DNA of 64,000 nt from Candidatus Zixiibacteriota bacterium (GTDB taxonomy: Bacteria; Zixibacteria; MSB-5A5; GN15; FEB-12). The stretch spans positions 59,220 to 123,219 of the forward strand of contig JAVEYB010000011.1 of NCBI GenBank assembly GCA_034003725.1. Direction: 5' to 3'. The notes under the pieces are model-generated. The model saw only the letters and a list, made by a program, of their open reading frames with translations, did not search any database and was not told the DNA's origin. This document shows positions 1 to 8,292 of the stretch, in pieces (the stretch's first letter is position 1; each line of letters starts with the position of its first letter). The translations under genes were made by a program, and so were the position numbers.

Positions 1-1
1 C

Positions 2-487
2 CGGTACAAGTTTGATCCCGAGGACCGCGAGGCGCTCGCGGTCTGGGATACCACGCGCGGATTCGAATTCCTCAAGACATTCTTCACAGCCTTCCAGTGG
101 TTTCTGGTCGGTATCGGGATCTCCACGCTCATCACCGGCGGGATCGGCGTATCGAACATCATGAATGTCGTACTGGAGGAGCGCACGAAAGAGATCGGAA
201 TCAAGATGGCGCTGGGCGCCCGCAAGGGATACATCCTGCTGCAGTTCGTGCTCGAGACCCTGTTGATTACGGCGGTCGGGGGCGTTTTGGGGTTTCTGTT
301 CGCGTGGCTGCTGGTCTCCCTTGTTCCGAGTTTCGGATTAACGGATTTCATCGGCGTTCCCCAGGTTAATCTCAACATCGGCGTGCTGGTGATCCTGCTG
401 CTTGGAGTGGTGGGCTTTTTTGCGGGGATTTTCCCGGCCCGCCGCGCCGCGAACCTCCAGCCGGTACAGGCTCTCAAGCTTTTCTAG
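2..487 (+). CDS. MacB/FtsX-type ABC transporter permease, 3' end
   Basis: The reading frame is open from the left edge and ends at TAG 487, so the N-terminal part lies outside the window. The visible 161 residues hold the last three membrane segments of an FtsX/MacB permease domain. They include the conserved cytoplasmic stretch GIGVSNIMNVVLEERTKEIG and a C-terminal ARRAANLQPVQAL, the usual end of these permeases. MacB-type permeases work without a transport channel in the membrane: they pass ATP-driven movement to periplasmic or envelope substrates such as lipoproteins, peptides or drugs. The next permease starts 7 bp downstream and an ATPase follows, so this is a two-permease, one-ATPase exporter operon. 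The substrate cannot be read from the sequence. Confidence 0.9.
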   Translation, partial: RYKFDPEDREALAVWDTTRGFEFLKTFFTAFQWFLVGIGISTLITGGIGVSNIMNVVLEERTKEIGIKMALGARKGYILLQFVLETLLITAVGGVLGFLFAWLLVSLVPSFGLTDFIGVPQVNLNIGVLVILLLGVVGFFAGIFPARRAANLQPVQALKLF

Positions 488-494
488 GTGGCGC

Positions 495-1751
495 ATGAAT
501 TTCACGATGATGTACAACCTGTTCGTCCGCGACTTCCGCAAGCAAAAGAAGCGCATCACGCTGACCCTGGTGGCGCTCGCCTGGGGGACGATGTCGATCA
601 TGTTGCTGTTGGCGTTCGGCGAGGGGCTGCACCGGCAGATGGCGCTCAACGAGCGCGGTCTCGGCAACAATATCGGTGTGTTGTGGGGCGGTCAGACGAC
701 AAAAGCATTCAAGGGGCTGGGCAAGGGTCGGCCGATCCGATTTGTCGCTGAAGACCCGGAGTACATTGCCGCTCGTATCCCGGAGATCAAGCAGATTGCG
801 GGAGAGTATCACCGGTGGGGCGTGCAGATCCGTCACGGCGAGATGATCGTCAGCGAACACATCACGGGAATCCACCCGAGTTACGAAGACATGCGTTTTC
901 ATATCCCGCAGTCCGGGGGTCGCATGATCAATCAGATCGACATGGACAAACGTCGTCGCGTGGCGTTCCTCGGTTGGGATCTGAAGGAGCGGTTGTTCGG
1001 GGAGAGCGACGCTATCGGCAAACAGATACTGGTCAACTCCATTCCGTTCACCGTGATCGGGGTCATGGCGGAGAAGATGCAGATGAGCAGCTACGAAGGA
1101 ATGGATGAAGACTTGCTCGCGATGCCGTCGACCACGTTCAAGGCGATTTTCGGCGATCCGTGGCTGGACAATATCGTCTACCAGCCGCACGATCCCGGCG
1201 ACATGCCGGCGATCGAGAAGAAACTTTACGAGATACTCGGCGCCAAATACAAGTTCGACCCGACCGACGATCGCGCGCTCTCTATCTGGGACGTGGTTGC
1301 GGGACAGCAGGAGTTTGCAAACATCATGATCGGCATCAAGATGTTTCTTGGGATAATCGGATCGCTGACGCTGCTCATCGCCGGCGTCGGGGTGGCCAAT
1401 ATCATGTATGTATCGATCAAAGAGCGCACGCGCGAGATCGGCATCAAGATGGCGGTCGGCGCCAAGAGGAAGCTCATCCTGTCGCAATTCCTGACTGAAG
1501 CCGTGATGATTACGTTCACCGGGGGAGCGGTCGGCATGACGATCAGCTACCTGCTGACGGAGGGTTTCAAGCGCGTGCCGCTCGGTCCGGAGGCGGCCGA
1601 TGTGATAGATTTTATGGGTCGGCCGACCGTATCGTTCGAAATCGGCCTGATCGTTGTGGGGATACTCGGTCTTATGGGGCTTTTGTCGGGCCTGTTCCCC
1701 GCCATGCGAGCGGCGTCGGTGAACCCGGTGGAGTCGCTTCGTTATGAGTAA
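495..1751 (+). CDS. MacB/FtsX-type ABC transporter permease
   Basis: A 418-residue permease. I place the start at ATG 495, just after the stop of the upstream permease and immediately before MNFTMMYNLFVRDFRKQKKR, a typical cytoplasmic N-terminus; an earlier in-frame start at 402 would overlap the upstream gene by 86 bp. There is one membrane segment near residues 22-42, a MacB periplasmic core domain (about 50-270), then three C-terminal membrane segments with GVGVANIMYVSIKERTREIG and the terminal AMRAASVNPVESL. This is the usual MacB_PCD plus FtsX order. It presumably pairs with the first permease as a heterodimer energised by the ATPase that overlaps its 3' end by 8 bp. The substrate is unknown. 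Confidence 0.92.
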   Translation: MNFTMMYNLFVRDFRKQKKRITLTLVALAWGTMSIMLLLAFGEGLHRQMALNERGLGNNIGVLWGGQTTKAFKGLGKGRPIRFVAEDPEYIAARIPEIKQIAGEYHRWGVQIRHGEMIVSEHITGIHPSYEDMRFHIPQSGGRMINQIDMDKRRRVAFLGWDLKERLFGESDAIGKQILVNSIPFTVIGVMAEKMQMSSYEGMDEDLLAMPSTTFKAIFGDPWLDNIVYQPHDPGDMPAIEKKLYEILGAKYKFDPTDDRALSIWDVVAGQQEFANIMIGIKMFLGIIGSLTLLIAGVGVANIMYVSIKERTREIGIKMAVGAKRKLILSQFLTEAVMITFTGGAVGMTISYLLTEGFKRVPLGPEAADVIDFMGRPTVSFEIGLIVVGILGLMGLLSGLFPAMRAASVNPVESLRYE

Positions 1752-2490
1752 TAGTATGTCAACCCGTTACGTCGAAAACGCCACAGGGGTAAATGAGACC
1801 ATGACTGAGACGATTATCGATATGCGCAGCGTGCGCAAAGCATACAAGACGGGCCGGGTGACGTTCGAGGCCCTCAAGGGTGTTGACTGTCACATCAAGC
1901 GGGGCGAGTTTGTCGGCGTGGTCGGCCCATCGGGTTCGGGCAAATCGACGCTGATGAACATTATGGGATGTCTTGATGTCCCGACCGACGGCGAGTACCG
2001 TCTCGAGGGACAGATGGTCAATACCATGTCGGCGAACCAGCTGGCCGACATCCGCAACCGCACGGTCGGGTTTGTTTTTCAGGCCTTCAACCTGTTGCCA
2101 TACGCAACGGCGTTCGAGAATGTCGAAGTCCCGCTGCTCTTCGCCAAAGTGGGCGGAAGAAAACGTCGCGAGCGCGTGGTGGAGCTGCTGTCTCGTGTCG
2201 GCCTCGCCGACAAGCTCAGCAACCGGCCGACCGAGATGTCGGGCGGTGAGATGCAGCGGGTGGCTATCGCCCGTGCGCTTGCCAACGAGCCGGACATCAT
2301 TCTCGCCGACGAGCCGACGGGGAATCTGGATTCTAAATCCGGGGAAGCGATCGTCAGGTTGTTCGATGAACTTCACGAGTCGGGGAAGACAATCGTCATC
2401 ATCACGCACGACGCCAATATCGCCAAACACGGTCAGCGGATAATCCGCATCAAAGACGGCCTGATCGAAACCAACGGCAATCTGAAGTAA
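1744..2490 (+). CDS. ABC transporter ATP-binding protein, LolD/MacB type
   Basis: ATPase that drives the two preceding permeases. Visible motifs: Walker [11 protein letters not shown]-loop in [13 protein letters not shown] signature MSGGEMQR, Walker [13 protein letters not shown] and the switch histidine in IITHD. The spacing and the DEPTGNLD string are typical of the LolD/MacB/FtsE subfamily. The start used here (ATG 1744) overlaps the upstream stop and has a GGAG 10 nt before it, which suggests translational coupling. ATG 1801 ([16 protein letters not shown]) is a strong alternative, since most relatives begin close to that point and the extra 19 residues look non-conserved. Confidence 0.93.
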   Translation: MSNSMSTRYVENATGVNETMTETIIDMRSVRKAYKTGRVTFEALKGVDCHIKRGEFVGVVGPSGSGKSTLMNIMGCLDVPTDGEYRLEGQMVNTMSANQLADIRNRTVGFVFQAFNLLPYATAFENVEVPLLFAKVGGRKRRERVVELLSRVGLADKLSNRPTEMSGGEMQRVAIARALANEPDIILADEPTGNLDSKSGEAIVRLFDELHESGKTIVIITHDANIAKHGQRIIRIKDGLIETNGNLK

Positions 2491-2525
2491 GCTGCGCGGG
2501 CCGGCGTTCGGCGGGCTGCCGGTGG

Positions 2526-3698
2526 CTAGTCCGGCTGCGGTTTGAAGCGATAGAGTTTGCCGTCGAATGCCAGAACGTACAACTCGTTGTTCTGGTCGGT
2601 TCCAAACGACGATATTGACAGGCCGGAATCCAGCAATCGAGTCACGCTCGCGTTCCCGGATTCGTAGGAGAGTCCCCACATCCGCCCGGAGAGAAAGTCC
2701 GCGTAAATATAGATGCCTGCCAGCGACCCAACGAGGTTCCCTCGATACACGTACCCGCCGGTGATGGATTTGCCTTCGTTGTGGGAGTATTCGGCTATCG
2801 GAAGGATCAGCCCGGCGGTATCGCATTCTTGAGCATTGTAGCACCGGGATCCTTCCATGATGTTCCAGCCGTAGTTGCCTCCGGCGACGATAAGGTCCAC
2901 TTCCTCGATCTGGTTCTGCCCGACATCGGCCGCCCACAGTTGCCCGGTGGGCGGGTCAAACGAGAACCTCCAGGGGTTACGCAGCCCCCACGCATAGATT
3001 TCCTCGGCAAAGCCTTCGGTATTTCCCGCATACGGATTGTCCCGAGGAATGCCGTACGCTTTTCCGCCTGACGGGTTGTCGATATCGATGCGGAGAATGC
3101 TACCAAGCAGGGTTCGCCGGTCCTGACCGTTGTCCTGCGGGTCCCCGGCGCTGCCGCCGTCGCCGACGCCGATGTAGAGGTATCCGTCGGGCCCGAACTT
3201 GAGGCAACCGCCGTTGTGATTGGAATAGGGTTGCCGAAAGGAGAGAATCTCAAACTCGCTGGCGGCATCGGCGCTGTCGGGATTGGAGGCGCTGACCGAA
3301 AAGCGGCTGATCACGGTACGGTCCGGGCCGGCGGCAGTATAGTTCACGTAGAAATAACCGTTGGCGGCATACTCGGGATGAAACGCGAGTCCCAGCAGCC
3401 CCTCCTCCCAGCCCGCATCGTCGACCCGCGACGTAATGTCAAGAAAGAGCGTTCGCACGTTCGTTGCGGAGTCGTTTTCAATCACCCAGATTCGTCCGGG
3501 CTGCTCGACGACGAAGAGACGGTTCGTACCGTCATCGGGCCACGCCAGATCCAAAGGCTGCTCGAACGTCAGGTTGGGGAAAGCGGGTTCCAGCCGCACG
3601 GCGGCTGTGATGTGTGTGCCGTTCTCGGTAGTGCTTTCGGACGAGCAGCCGGCGAACAGGACCACAGACCACAACATCAGGCATATCTTCCGAATCAT
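2526..3698 (-). CDS. PQQ-dependent sugar dehydrogenase-like lipoprotein
   Basis: A 390-residue protein of the soluble aldose sugar dehydrogenase (YliI, GSDH/sorbosone dehydrogenase) family, a six-bladed beta-propeller that binds PQQ and calcium and oxidises sugars outside the cytoplasm. The start at 3698 is chosen because MIRKICLMLWSVVLFAGCSS is a lipoprotein signal with the lipobox VLFAGC. Family landmarks are present: a GLLGLAFHPEY-type stretch, NHNGGCLKFGPDGYLYIGVG, WGLRNPWRFSFD, DVGQNQIEEVD and GGNYGWN. The frame stays open upstream to 4118 but there it runs over the symporter relic. It converges on the ABC operon, whose end is 35 bp away. No PQQ biosynthesis gene is in the window. Confidence 0.88.
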   Translation of the reverse strand: MIRKICLMLWSVVLFAGCSSESTTENGTHITAAVRLEPAFPNLTFEQPLDLAWPDDGTNRLFVVEQPGRIWVIENDSATNVRTLFLDITSRVDDAGWEEGLLGLAFHPEYAANGYFYVNYTAAGPDRTVISRFSVSASNPDSADAASEFEILSFRQPYSNHNGGCLKFGPDGYLYIGVGDGGSAGDPQDNGQDRRTLLGSILRIDIDNPSGGKAYGIPRDNPYAGNTEGFAEEIYAWGLRNPWRFSFDPPTGQLWAADVGQNQIEEVDLIVAGGNYGWNIMEGSRCYNAQECDTAGLILPIAEYSHNEGKSITGGYVYRGNLVGSLAGIYIYADFLSGRMWGLSYESGNASVTRLLDSGLSISSFGTDQNNELYVLAFDGKLYRFKPQPD

Positions 3699-3744
3699 AT
3701 TGTCCTCGCGGGTGCAGAATGACCGATCCGTTTTCCGTACAACA

Positions 3745-4224
3745 CTACCGGTGCGTGGCCGGTTCGGCAGTTTCGGAACGGGAGGTCCAGCTGATTGCCC
3801 GGAAGCCGCCCGTGACGGTATAGGCGAGGATAATGATCGATATCCATCGGATAGCGCCGGAGCGTACGTCGAAGCGGTGCAGGAGAAACTGCGTGAGGGT
3901 GACGGAGCCGGTCTGACGCGAATGCTTTCGCAGCCGTTCGGCGAGAACGAACCAGTTGAACAGGTATCCGGCGGCGATACCGGGCACGATCCAGAAGGCG
4001 GCCATGCCCGTGGCAAACGCCTCACCCACCAGTCCCAGCATGACCCAGCCGGATTCCGACGATGCCGACGCCGAAAGGGCGGCCGCCCAGGGGCCGAGTT
4101 CGCGGTTGGCCAGGACAAAGTCGTCCTCGGTTTTCTTGCGCAGCCTGGTGGAATACAGCCCCACCCCGATGAAAAACAGGGAGTACACGACGAACGATGC
4201 GATGAGTAAGGTCTGATTGTCCAC
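3745..4224 (-). pseudogene. Sodium:solute symporter (SSS/PutP-like) remnant with internal deletion
   Basis: Only 159 codons of a family normally about 500 residues long. GTG 4224 is preceded by GGAGGG at a good distance. The N-terminus matches the SSS family well: VGLYSTRLRKKTEDDFVLA, LGPWAAALSASASSESGWVM, an LLHRF stretch and the third helix ISIIIL. Then the sequence jumps to LAYTVTGGFRAISWT, which in PutP-like proteins (YTVxGGFxAVSWTD) lies about 60-70 residues further on, at helix 5. After SWT the frame is non-homologous and stops. I infer one internal in-frame deletion plus loss of the C-terminal two thirds. Transport activity is very unlikely. Confidence 0.75.
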
Positions 4225-4440
4225 AGCGGTCCCTCCTTCGCTCACCCGATCCGGTCGACCGGGGCGTGCGCGTTCCGACAAATTCCGGAGCATGTCGGTG
4301 GCGGTCAACTATTTTCTGAGATTGACGACTGTATCGATCTATGCCATCGTATTCAGTGGCCGGGCGGAGTGTTATTCTGCATCCGTGTGAATAGAGGATA
4401 CGAAATCTCCGTGAATGGGAAAAACTTTCCGGATGTTTCG

Positions 4441-4468
4441 TTGACAAAACCGAAAAATGGTGTATCTT
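4441..4468 (+). promoter_or_regulatory. Sigma-70-like promoter
   Basis: TTGACA at 4441-4446, 16-bp spacer, TATCTT at 4463-4468. It faces the secreted-protein relic at 4721 and lies just before the hairpin at 4496. The same hexamer spacing is seen in the promoter at 36332, which also precedes a hairpin and a gene encoding a dockerin-like domain. Confidence 0.5.
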
Positions 4469-4495
4469 GTCCTCGCTCACATCATTTCCCCCCTG

Positions 4496-4548
4496 GAAAC
4501 CCTGTCTGTCAACCCCTCCTTGTGTGCTCAAACCCCAGACAGGGTTTC
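4496..4548 (+). terminator. 13-bp perfect stem hairpin in the 5' leader
   Basis: GAAACCCTGTCTG (4496-4508) is perfectly complementary to CAGACAGGGTTTC (4536-4548), with a 27-nt loop. It sits about 25 nt after the predicted transcription start of the 4441 promoter and about 170 nt before the ATG at 4721. There is no long T run, so it could be a weak attenuator, an mRNA-stabilising stem or part of a leader RNA. The rest of 4225-4720 holds nothing coding that I can support. Confidence 0.4.
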
Positions 4549-4720
4549 TGCTGTCTGGAACGGTCGCGAGAGTGACGCTGCAGTCTGAGCGAGCCCGGAG
4601 GTGAACGGATTGCCCACGGAGGGCCGTTATCCGGCATTACCGGAGGGCTGTCGGTCAGCCAGCAACACCTCCGTGCAGGATTCCCTTGAGAGTACAGGAC
4701 CAAGCACAGGGAGCTCTCAC

Positions 4721-5371
4721 ATGCGACACGCCTGTTTTCGGTTTTTCATTGCCGCACTGTGTGGATGCGTCGCCACCGCGAACGCAACCAGCAGTTATCC
4801 GCCGCCCACCACCATCCAGGTCACTGCTTTTCTGGAATTGAACAACGAGGAGCAATCGTTTATGTTTCCGGTTGACAGTTCGGTGGTGGTCGCAAATTGG
4901 CGGGACTTTCGATTAGGCTACCGCCAGATTGGTGTCGGTCGCTCTGTCGACGGCGGCGAGACCTTCGCCAGCAACTATCGCATTACCTTCAGCTCAATGT
5001 CGCCGAACTATTTGAAGAACAGCGAACCGGGGCAACCCCTCGCGTGGCTTGACCCCGACACGGTCTCAGGGGGAATCTTGTATCCGCAAACGGCCGATTC
5101 GCGCGCCGGTTTACTTGGCGAGCATATTGCGGTGAGCGCCTGTTATGACAAGATCAGCGCCGTCTGGACAGATTCCCGCCCCGGCGACGCCGCAATTGGT
5201 CACTCCCGAAAACGGTCAGTTCACATCGAACAATCAGCCGACTTTTGCGTGGCTGGAATCTTCGGAAAACTATCGCCTGGAGATATCGCCGGTGAACTGG
5301 ATCTATCCGACCTGTTCGCCCTCGTCAATTTCCTCTTCCTCGGAGGCGCCTCCCCGGCCGACTGTCTCTGA
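4721..5371 (+). pseudogene. Scrambled secreted protein relic with dockerin-like C-terminus
   Basis: The frame from ATG 4721 gives 216 residues. It begins with a signal peptide (MRHACFRFFIAALCGCVATA) and continues with a sialidase/BNR-like stretch (GVGRSVDGGETFASNYRI, ending in ISAVWTDSRPGD). From about 5175 to 5275 the recognisable sequence is in the next frame instead: a fibronectin-like fragment ATPQLVTPENGQ then NNQPTFAWL and YRLEIS. From about 5278 the original frame again makes sense as a dockerin-like module, ELDLSDLFALVNFLFLGG. So three modules typical of long surface proteins are joined out of frame. I infer two deletions and loss of function, although the frame as such is uninterrupted. 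Confidence 0.6.
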
Positions 5372-5424
5372 CAGCGCCAATCACGACGATGCTATGCGGT
5401 TTGCGAGCGGGTCGTTTATCATAG

Positions 5425-5464
5425 AAATGCGGAGCCGGTCATCGCAATCGGCTCCGCATTTTTG
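5425..5464. terminator. Rho-independent terminator between convergent genes
   Basis: AAATGCGGAGCCG (5425-5437) pairs with CGGCTCCGCATTT (from 5449), followed by TTT. It lies between the 3' ends of the relic at 5371 and the minus-strand gene ending at 5502. Confidence 0.8.
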
Positions 5465-5501
5465 GCGCAGAGCGCCTCTGATCAAGGCTTGGCGGGGTCG
5501 G

Positions 5502-6239
5502 TCACTCGCTTGACTGCATCTCGATCTGGATAGTGGTCTGGTCGCCGTCACGCGTCACGGTGAGGCCATCCAATTCGAATCCCTGGGCGGCAAGCTGTTC
5601 ACGAATCTCAGCTTCGATATCAGCCTCGCTCAGCCCTGGGCCTACGGTGATAGTCACCTGACGGAAGTGCTCCTGAACCTGCGCCAACAGTGAACCGGAG
5701 GTGTTGGCGACGATCGGTTCGATCGCCGGCTCTGCGTCCGATCCGGTGATTGTCCGGAACAGAACGGCAACTTCCGAGGCCGCCATTCGATCCGGAAGAC
5801 CCGTCAGGCCATAGGTGAACGTCTCTCCCGTCTGGCTGAAGTTCATAGAAGCCTCGGAATAGCCGAGAGCCCTGACAGCCCTGGTGACGTTGTTTGCCAT
5901 GGTCACGGTCTCCGGCGACAGGCCGCTGTAGGTGACGGAGTATCCGGTAACCACGCTGTAGGAAAATGGGACGAGGGCAACAAACAGAAATGCGCAGATC
6001 GCCACCGCCAGCGAGACACTGGTTTTTGGGTGTGAACGGATGGTACGGAATACGGTTGTCATGATGGAAGTCTCCTTCGCTTCCTGCCCGGCCGCCTGCG
6101 CCTCGATCCGAGCCTTCAGAAAGGCCAGGGGAGTGGGCTCTCCCGTTGATTCCGTGCGCGCCGCCTTCAGTGACGCGCTGAGAATCCGTTCGGATTGACT
6201 GGCGTCATTCGGGGGGTCGTTCGCTTCCGGGTAACGCAT
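5502..6239 (-). CDS. Putative membrane anti-sigma partner of the ECF sigma factor
   Basis: A 245-residue single-pass membrane protein: a cytoplasmic N-terminal part rich in charged residues (1-60), one membrane helix (VSLAVAICAFLFVALVPFSY, about 77-97) and an extracytoplasmic C-terminal domain of about 140 residues. It overlaps the end of the sigma factor gene by 35 bp. The start at 6239 follows GGAG with a 6-nt spacer. This arrangement is that of an anti-sigma factor, but I see no zinc-binding HxxxCxxC motif and no family I can name, so the role is inferred from position and topology. A second possible start at 6062 (MTTVFRTIRS) also has a GGAGA site and would give a version lacking the cytoplasmic part. 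Confidence 0.6.
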   Translation of the reverse strand: MRYPEANDPPNDASQSERILSASLKAARTESTGEPTPLAFLKARIEAQAAGQEAKETSIMTTVFRTIRSHPKTSVSLAVAICAFLFVALVPFSYSVVTGYSVTYSGLSPETVTMANNVTRAVRALGYSEASMNFSQTGETFTYGLTGLPDRMAASEVAVLFRTITGSDAEPAIEPIVANTSGSLLAQVQEHFRQVTITVGPGLSEADIEAEIREQLAAQGFELDGLTVTRDGDQTTIQIEMQSSE

Positions 6240-6786
6240 ACGCGGCTCCATCGGTAACAGGGTGTTCGGGTTGAGTCAGACAGCGCTCGATCGCTCGGCG
6301 CATTTTCTCGCGGGACCGGGCGAGCCGTGCCTTGATGGTGCCCTCGGGACGGCCGGCCATCGCTGCCAGATCGGCAACCGACCATCCTTCGAGTTCATAC
6401 AGGCACACCAGCGCTCTATCTTCGGCGGAGAGAACAGCCAGACCGCGCTGGAGCCAGCGGCGGGCGGCATGCGCCTCGGCAGGATCAGGGCCCGCAGAGG
6501 GTTCGATTGCGTGACCGGTCAGGGACACCCGGCGACGCCACCAGGGGGTGCGGTTCCGGTTCCGGTAGGTATTCACCAGGATCCGGTACAGCCACGGTCG
6601 GAACGAGCCGGGGTCGCGAAGCGAATCGAACTTGCGCAGGGCCGTCAGCAGACCTTCCTGATACAGGTCGTCGCCGTCGTCCGAGCCACGGGCGAGCCGT
6701 CGGCAAAACGCCTCGGCGCGCCGGTGTTCGGGCTCCAGCAGCCGCCAGAACAGGTCGTGCGCGTTGTGCTGGTCTGTTCGTCTCAT
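6205..6786 (-). CDS. ECF-family RNA polymerase sigma factor
   Basis: A 193-residue sigma-70 factor of the extracytoplasmic-function group. Region 2 is visible in AEAFCRRLARGSDDGDDLYQ and FRPWLYRILVNTYRNRNR, and region 4 in LSAEDRALVCLYELEGWSV followed by the helix-turn-helix AAMAGRPEGTIKARLARSR. ATG 6786 is chosen because the longer frame (to 6891) adds a sequence unlike any sigma factor. It is followed, with a 35-bp overlap, by a membrane protein that is probably its regulator. No autoregulated ECF promoter could be read with confidence upstream. Confidence 0.88.
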   Translation of the reverse strand: MRRTDQHNAHDLFWRLLEPEHRRAEAFCRRLARGSDDGDDLYQEGLLTALRKFDSLRDPGSFRPWLYRILVNTYRNRNRTPWWRRRVSLTGHAIEPSAGPDPAEAHAARRWLQRGLAVLSAEDRALVCLYELEGWSVADLAAMAGRPEGTIKARLARSREKMRRAIERCLTQPEHPVTDGAAYALPGSERPPE

Positions 6787-6896
6787 ACCTTCGTACGTAA
6801 GACACGCGGAGCGCGGGAACGGTTGCAGGAAGCGAAGAGAAATAAAGGGAGCCGGCCGGGCATTCGTGCTGTCCCGCCGGTGCACACCCAAAACGC

Positions 6897-6926
6897 GTGC
6901 GGCCGGGCCTGACTGCCCGACCGCAC
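6897..6926 (-). terminator. GC-rich hairpin after the amidohydrolase operon
   Basis: GTGCGGCCGGGC (6897-6908) and GCCCGACCGCAC (6915-6926) form a 12-bp stem with one mismatch and a 6-nt loop. Read on the minus strand it follows the stop at 6982 and is trailed by CGCGTTTTG, so it can end the amidohydrolase transcript before the sigma gene. Confidence 0.5.
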
Positions 6927-6981
6927 TACCGGTCGAATGTACCGATCTGAATCTTCGTCGACGGTGGCGTCCCGCCTCGGA

Positions 6982-8292
6982 TCACTTTCCCGGAGATGTC
7001 CAGCGCTTCTGCCGGTATTTTTCGTACAGCTCCCTGTGCCGGTTGTTCAAATCGACCGTGCGTCCCTCGATGAACATCATCTCGACGCCGTGCGAGATCA
7101 TATCCAGAATATCACCGCGCGTAACGATAAGGGTGGCCTTTTTGCCGACCTCGAGAGAACCGAGCGCCGAATCGACACCGAGTATCTGCGCCGGGCCCAG
7201 TGTTATCGAGCGGATCGCATCGGCCTCGGATAATCCGAATGCTTTCGCCATCCCGGCCTGAAACGGGAGATTCCGGGATCCCCAGGAAGCGAAACTGGCG
7301 ATCGCGAAGGGCACCCCGGCTTCCTGCAACTGCCGTGGCAGCGTAAACGCGGCGTCGTACGCATCGTCCTGTTTGGGCGGAAGATCGAGCACGCGCTGAA
7401 TGATAACGGGCACGTCGTGTTGCTTGAGCAGGTCGAGTGCGCGGAACGCCTCGTTGCCGCCTGCGATGACGCACCGAAGCTTCCACTTCTCGGCAAAGGC
7501 CACCGCCTGCTCGATCTGGCGGTAGTCGTTGGCGAAAATGATTACCGGCAGTCGCCGGTCAAACACCGGGATCATCGCTTCCCATCGGAGGTCGCGCGGT
7601 ATCGACGGATCGGCCTTCCTTGCGTCGTAGTAGGCCCGTGCGTCGGCAAACGCATCATCCAGCTCGGCGCGGTTTTTTGCATTTTCTTTTTGCTGCTCTT
7701 CGGCCGACTGCTGCATCCACCAGGCGTTGACGATCCGCGTGCGCGGCCACGCGATATGCACTGCCGCGACCGGAAGCTCGGCGGCATCCTCGCGCGTCCA
7801 GCCATCGAGATTCATAAGGCTGGACCGTCCCTGGATCAGCGAACCGCCGGGAACCACGAGGGCGGTCGTAATCCCGTTTGACCGCACCGTGGGCAGTATT
7901 TCCGAGTCGGGGTTGTAGGCGGTCTGGGCGAGTACCTCGGGAGCGATCCGTTCGCGCTCGGCCTGGTCATTGGTCGCCCGCGCGGCTTCGATTTCGATCA
8001 GTCCGAGCGATGTTGCGGCATCGATCAATCCCGGATAGATCCGTTTGCCGCTGCAGTCGATGACGATCGTGTTGTCCGGAGCTGCGATATCCACGCCGAT
8101 CTGCGTGATCCGCCCGTTTTCGAAGAGCAGGTCGGTTGTCGCTAATACGCCGTTCGTAACGGTGTACAGGTCTCCACCCTTCAACAGAATGGGTTGAGTT
8201 TGCGGTCCGCCGGGAACGTAGTCATGCGCACCGACGGTGGCGGCGAGACAGACGGCCGCGATGAGCGATTTTACGATCACGGACTTATTCAT
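6982..8292 (-). CDS. Secreted amidohydrolase-family protein lacking the HxH metal motif
   Basis: A 436-residue protein with a signal peptide (MNKSVIVKSLIAAVCLAATVGA) and an amidohydrolase fold of the imidazolonepropionase/PMT-like group. The N-terminal beta-sandwich (residues about 35-70) leads to RIYPGLIDAATSLG, where active members have the metal-binding D-x-H-x-H; here neither histidine is present. The C-terminal part keeps the usual FGLSEADAIRSITLGPAQIL and LGSLEVGKKATLIV. I infer a pseudo-enzyme or a partner of the larger neighbour. ATG 8292 overlaps the upstream gene's stop by 8 bp, so the two are translationally coupled. Confidence 0.82.
   Translation of the reverse strand: MNKSVIVKSLIAAVCLAATVGAHDYVPGGPQTQPILLKGGDLYTVTNGVLATTDLLFENGRITQIGVDIAAPDNTIVIDCSGKRIYPGLIDAATSLGLIEIEAARATNDQAERERIAPEVLAQTAYNPDSEILPTVRSNGITTALVVPGGSLIQGRSSLMNLDGWTREDAAELPVAAVHIAWPRTRIVNAWWMQQSAEEQQKENAKNRAELDDAFADARAYYDARKADPSIPRDLRWEAMIPVFDRRLPVIIFANDYRQIEQAVAFAEKWKLRCVIAGGNEAFRALDLLKQHDVPVIIQRVLDLPPKQDDAYDAAFTLPRQLQEAGVPFAIASFASWGSRNLPFQAGMAKAFGLSEADAIRSITLGPAQILGVDSALGSLEVGKKATLIVTRGDILDMISHGVEMMFIEGRTVDLNNRHRELYEKYRQKRWTSPGK

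Noticed and set aside
402..494. Earlier start for the second ABC permease at ATG 402
   Set aside because: It would add 31 residues overlapping the upstream gene and replace the typical short cytoplasmic N-terminus.
474..1487. A 337-codon minus-strand frame opposite the ABC permease
   Set aside because: Antisense shadow: Arg/His/Asp-rich with no domain signal; the plus-strand permease has clear family motifs.
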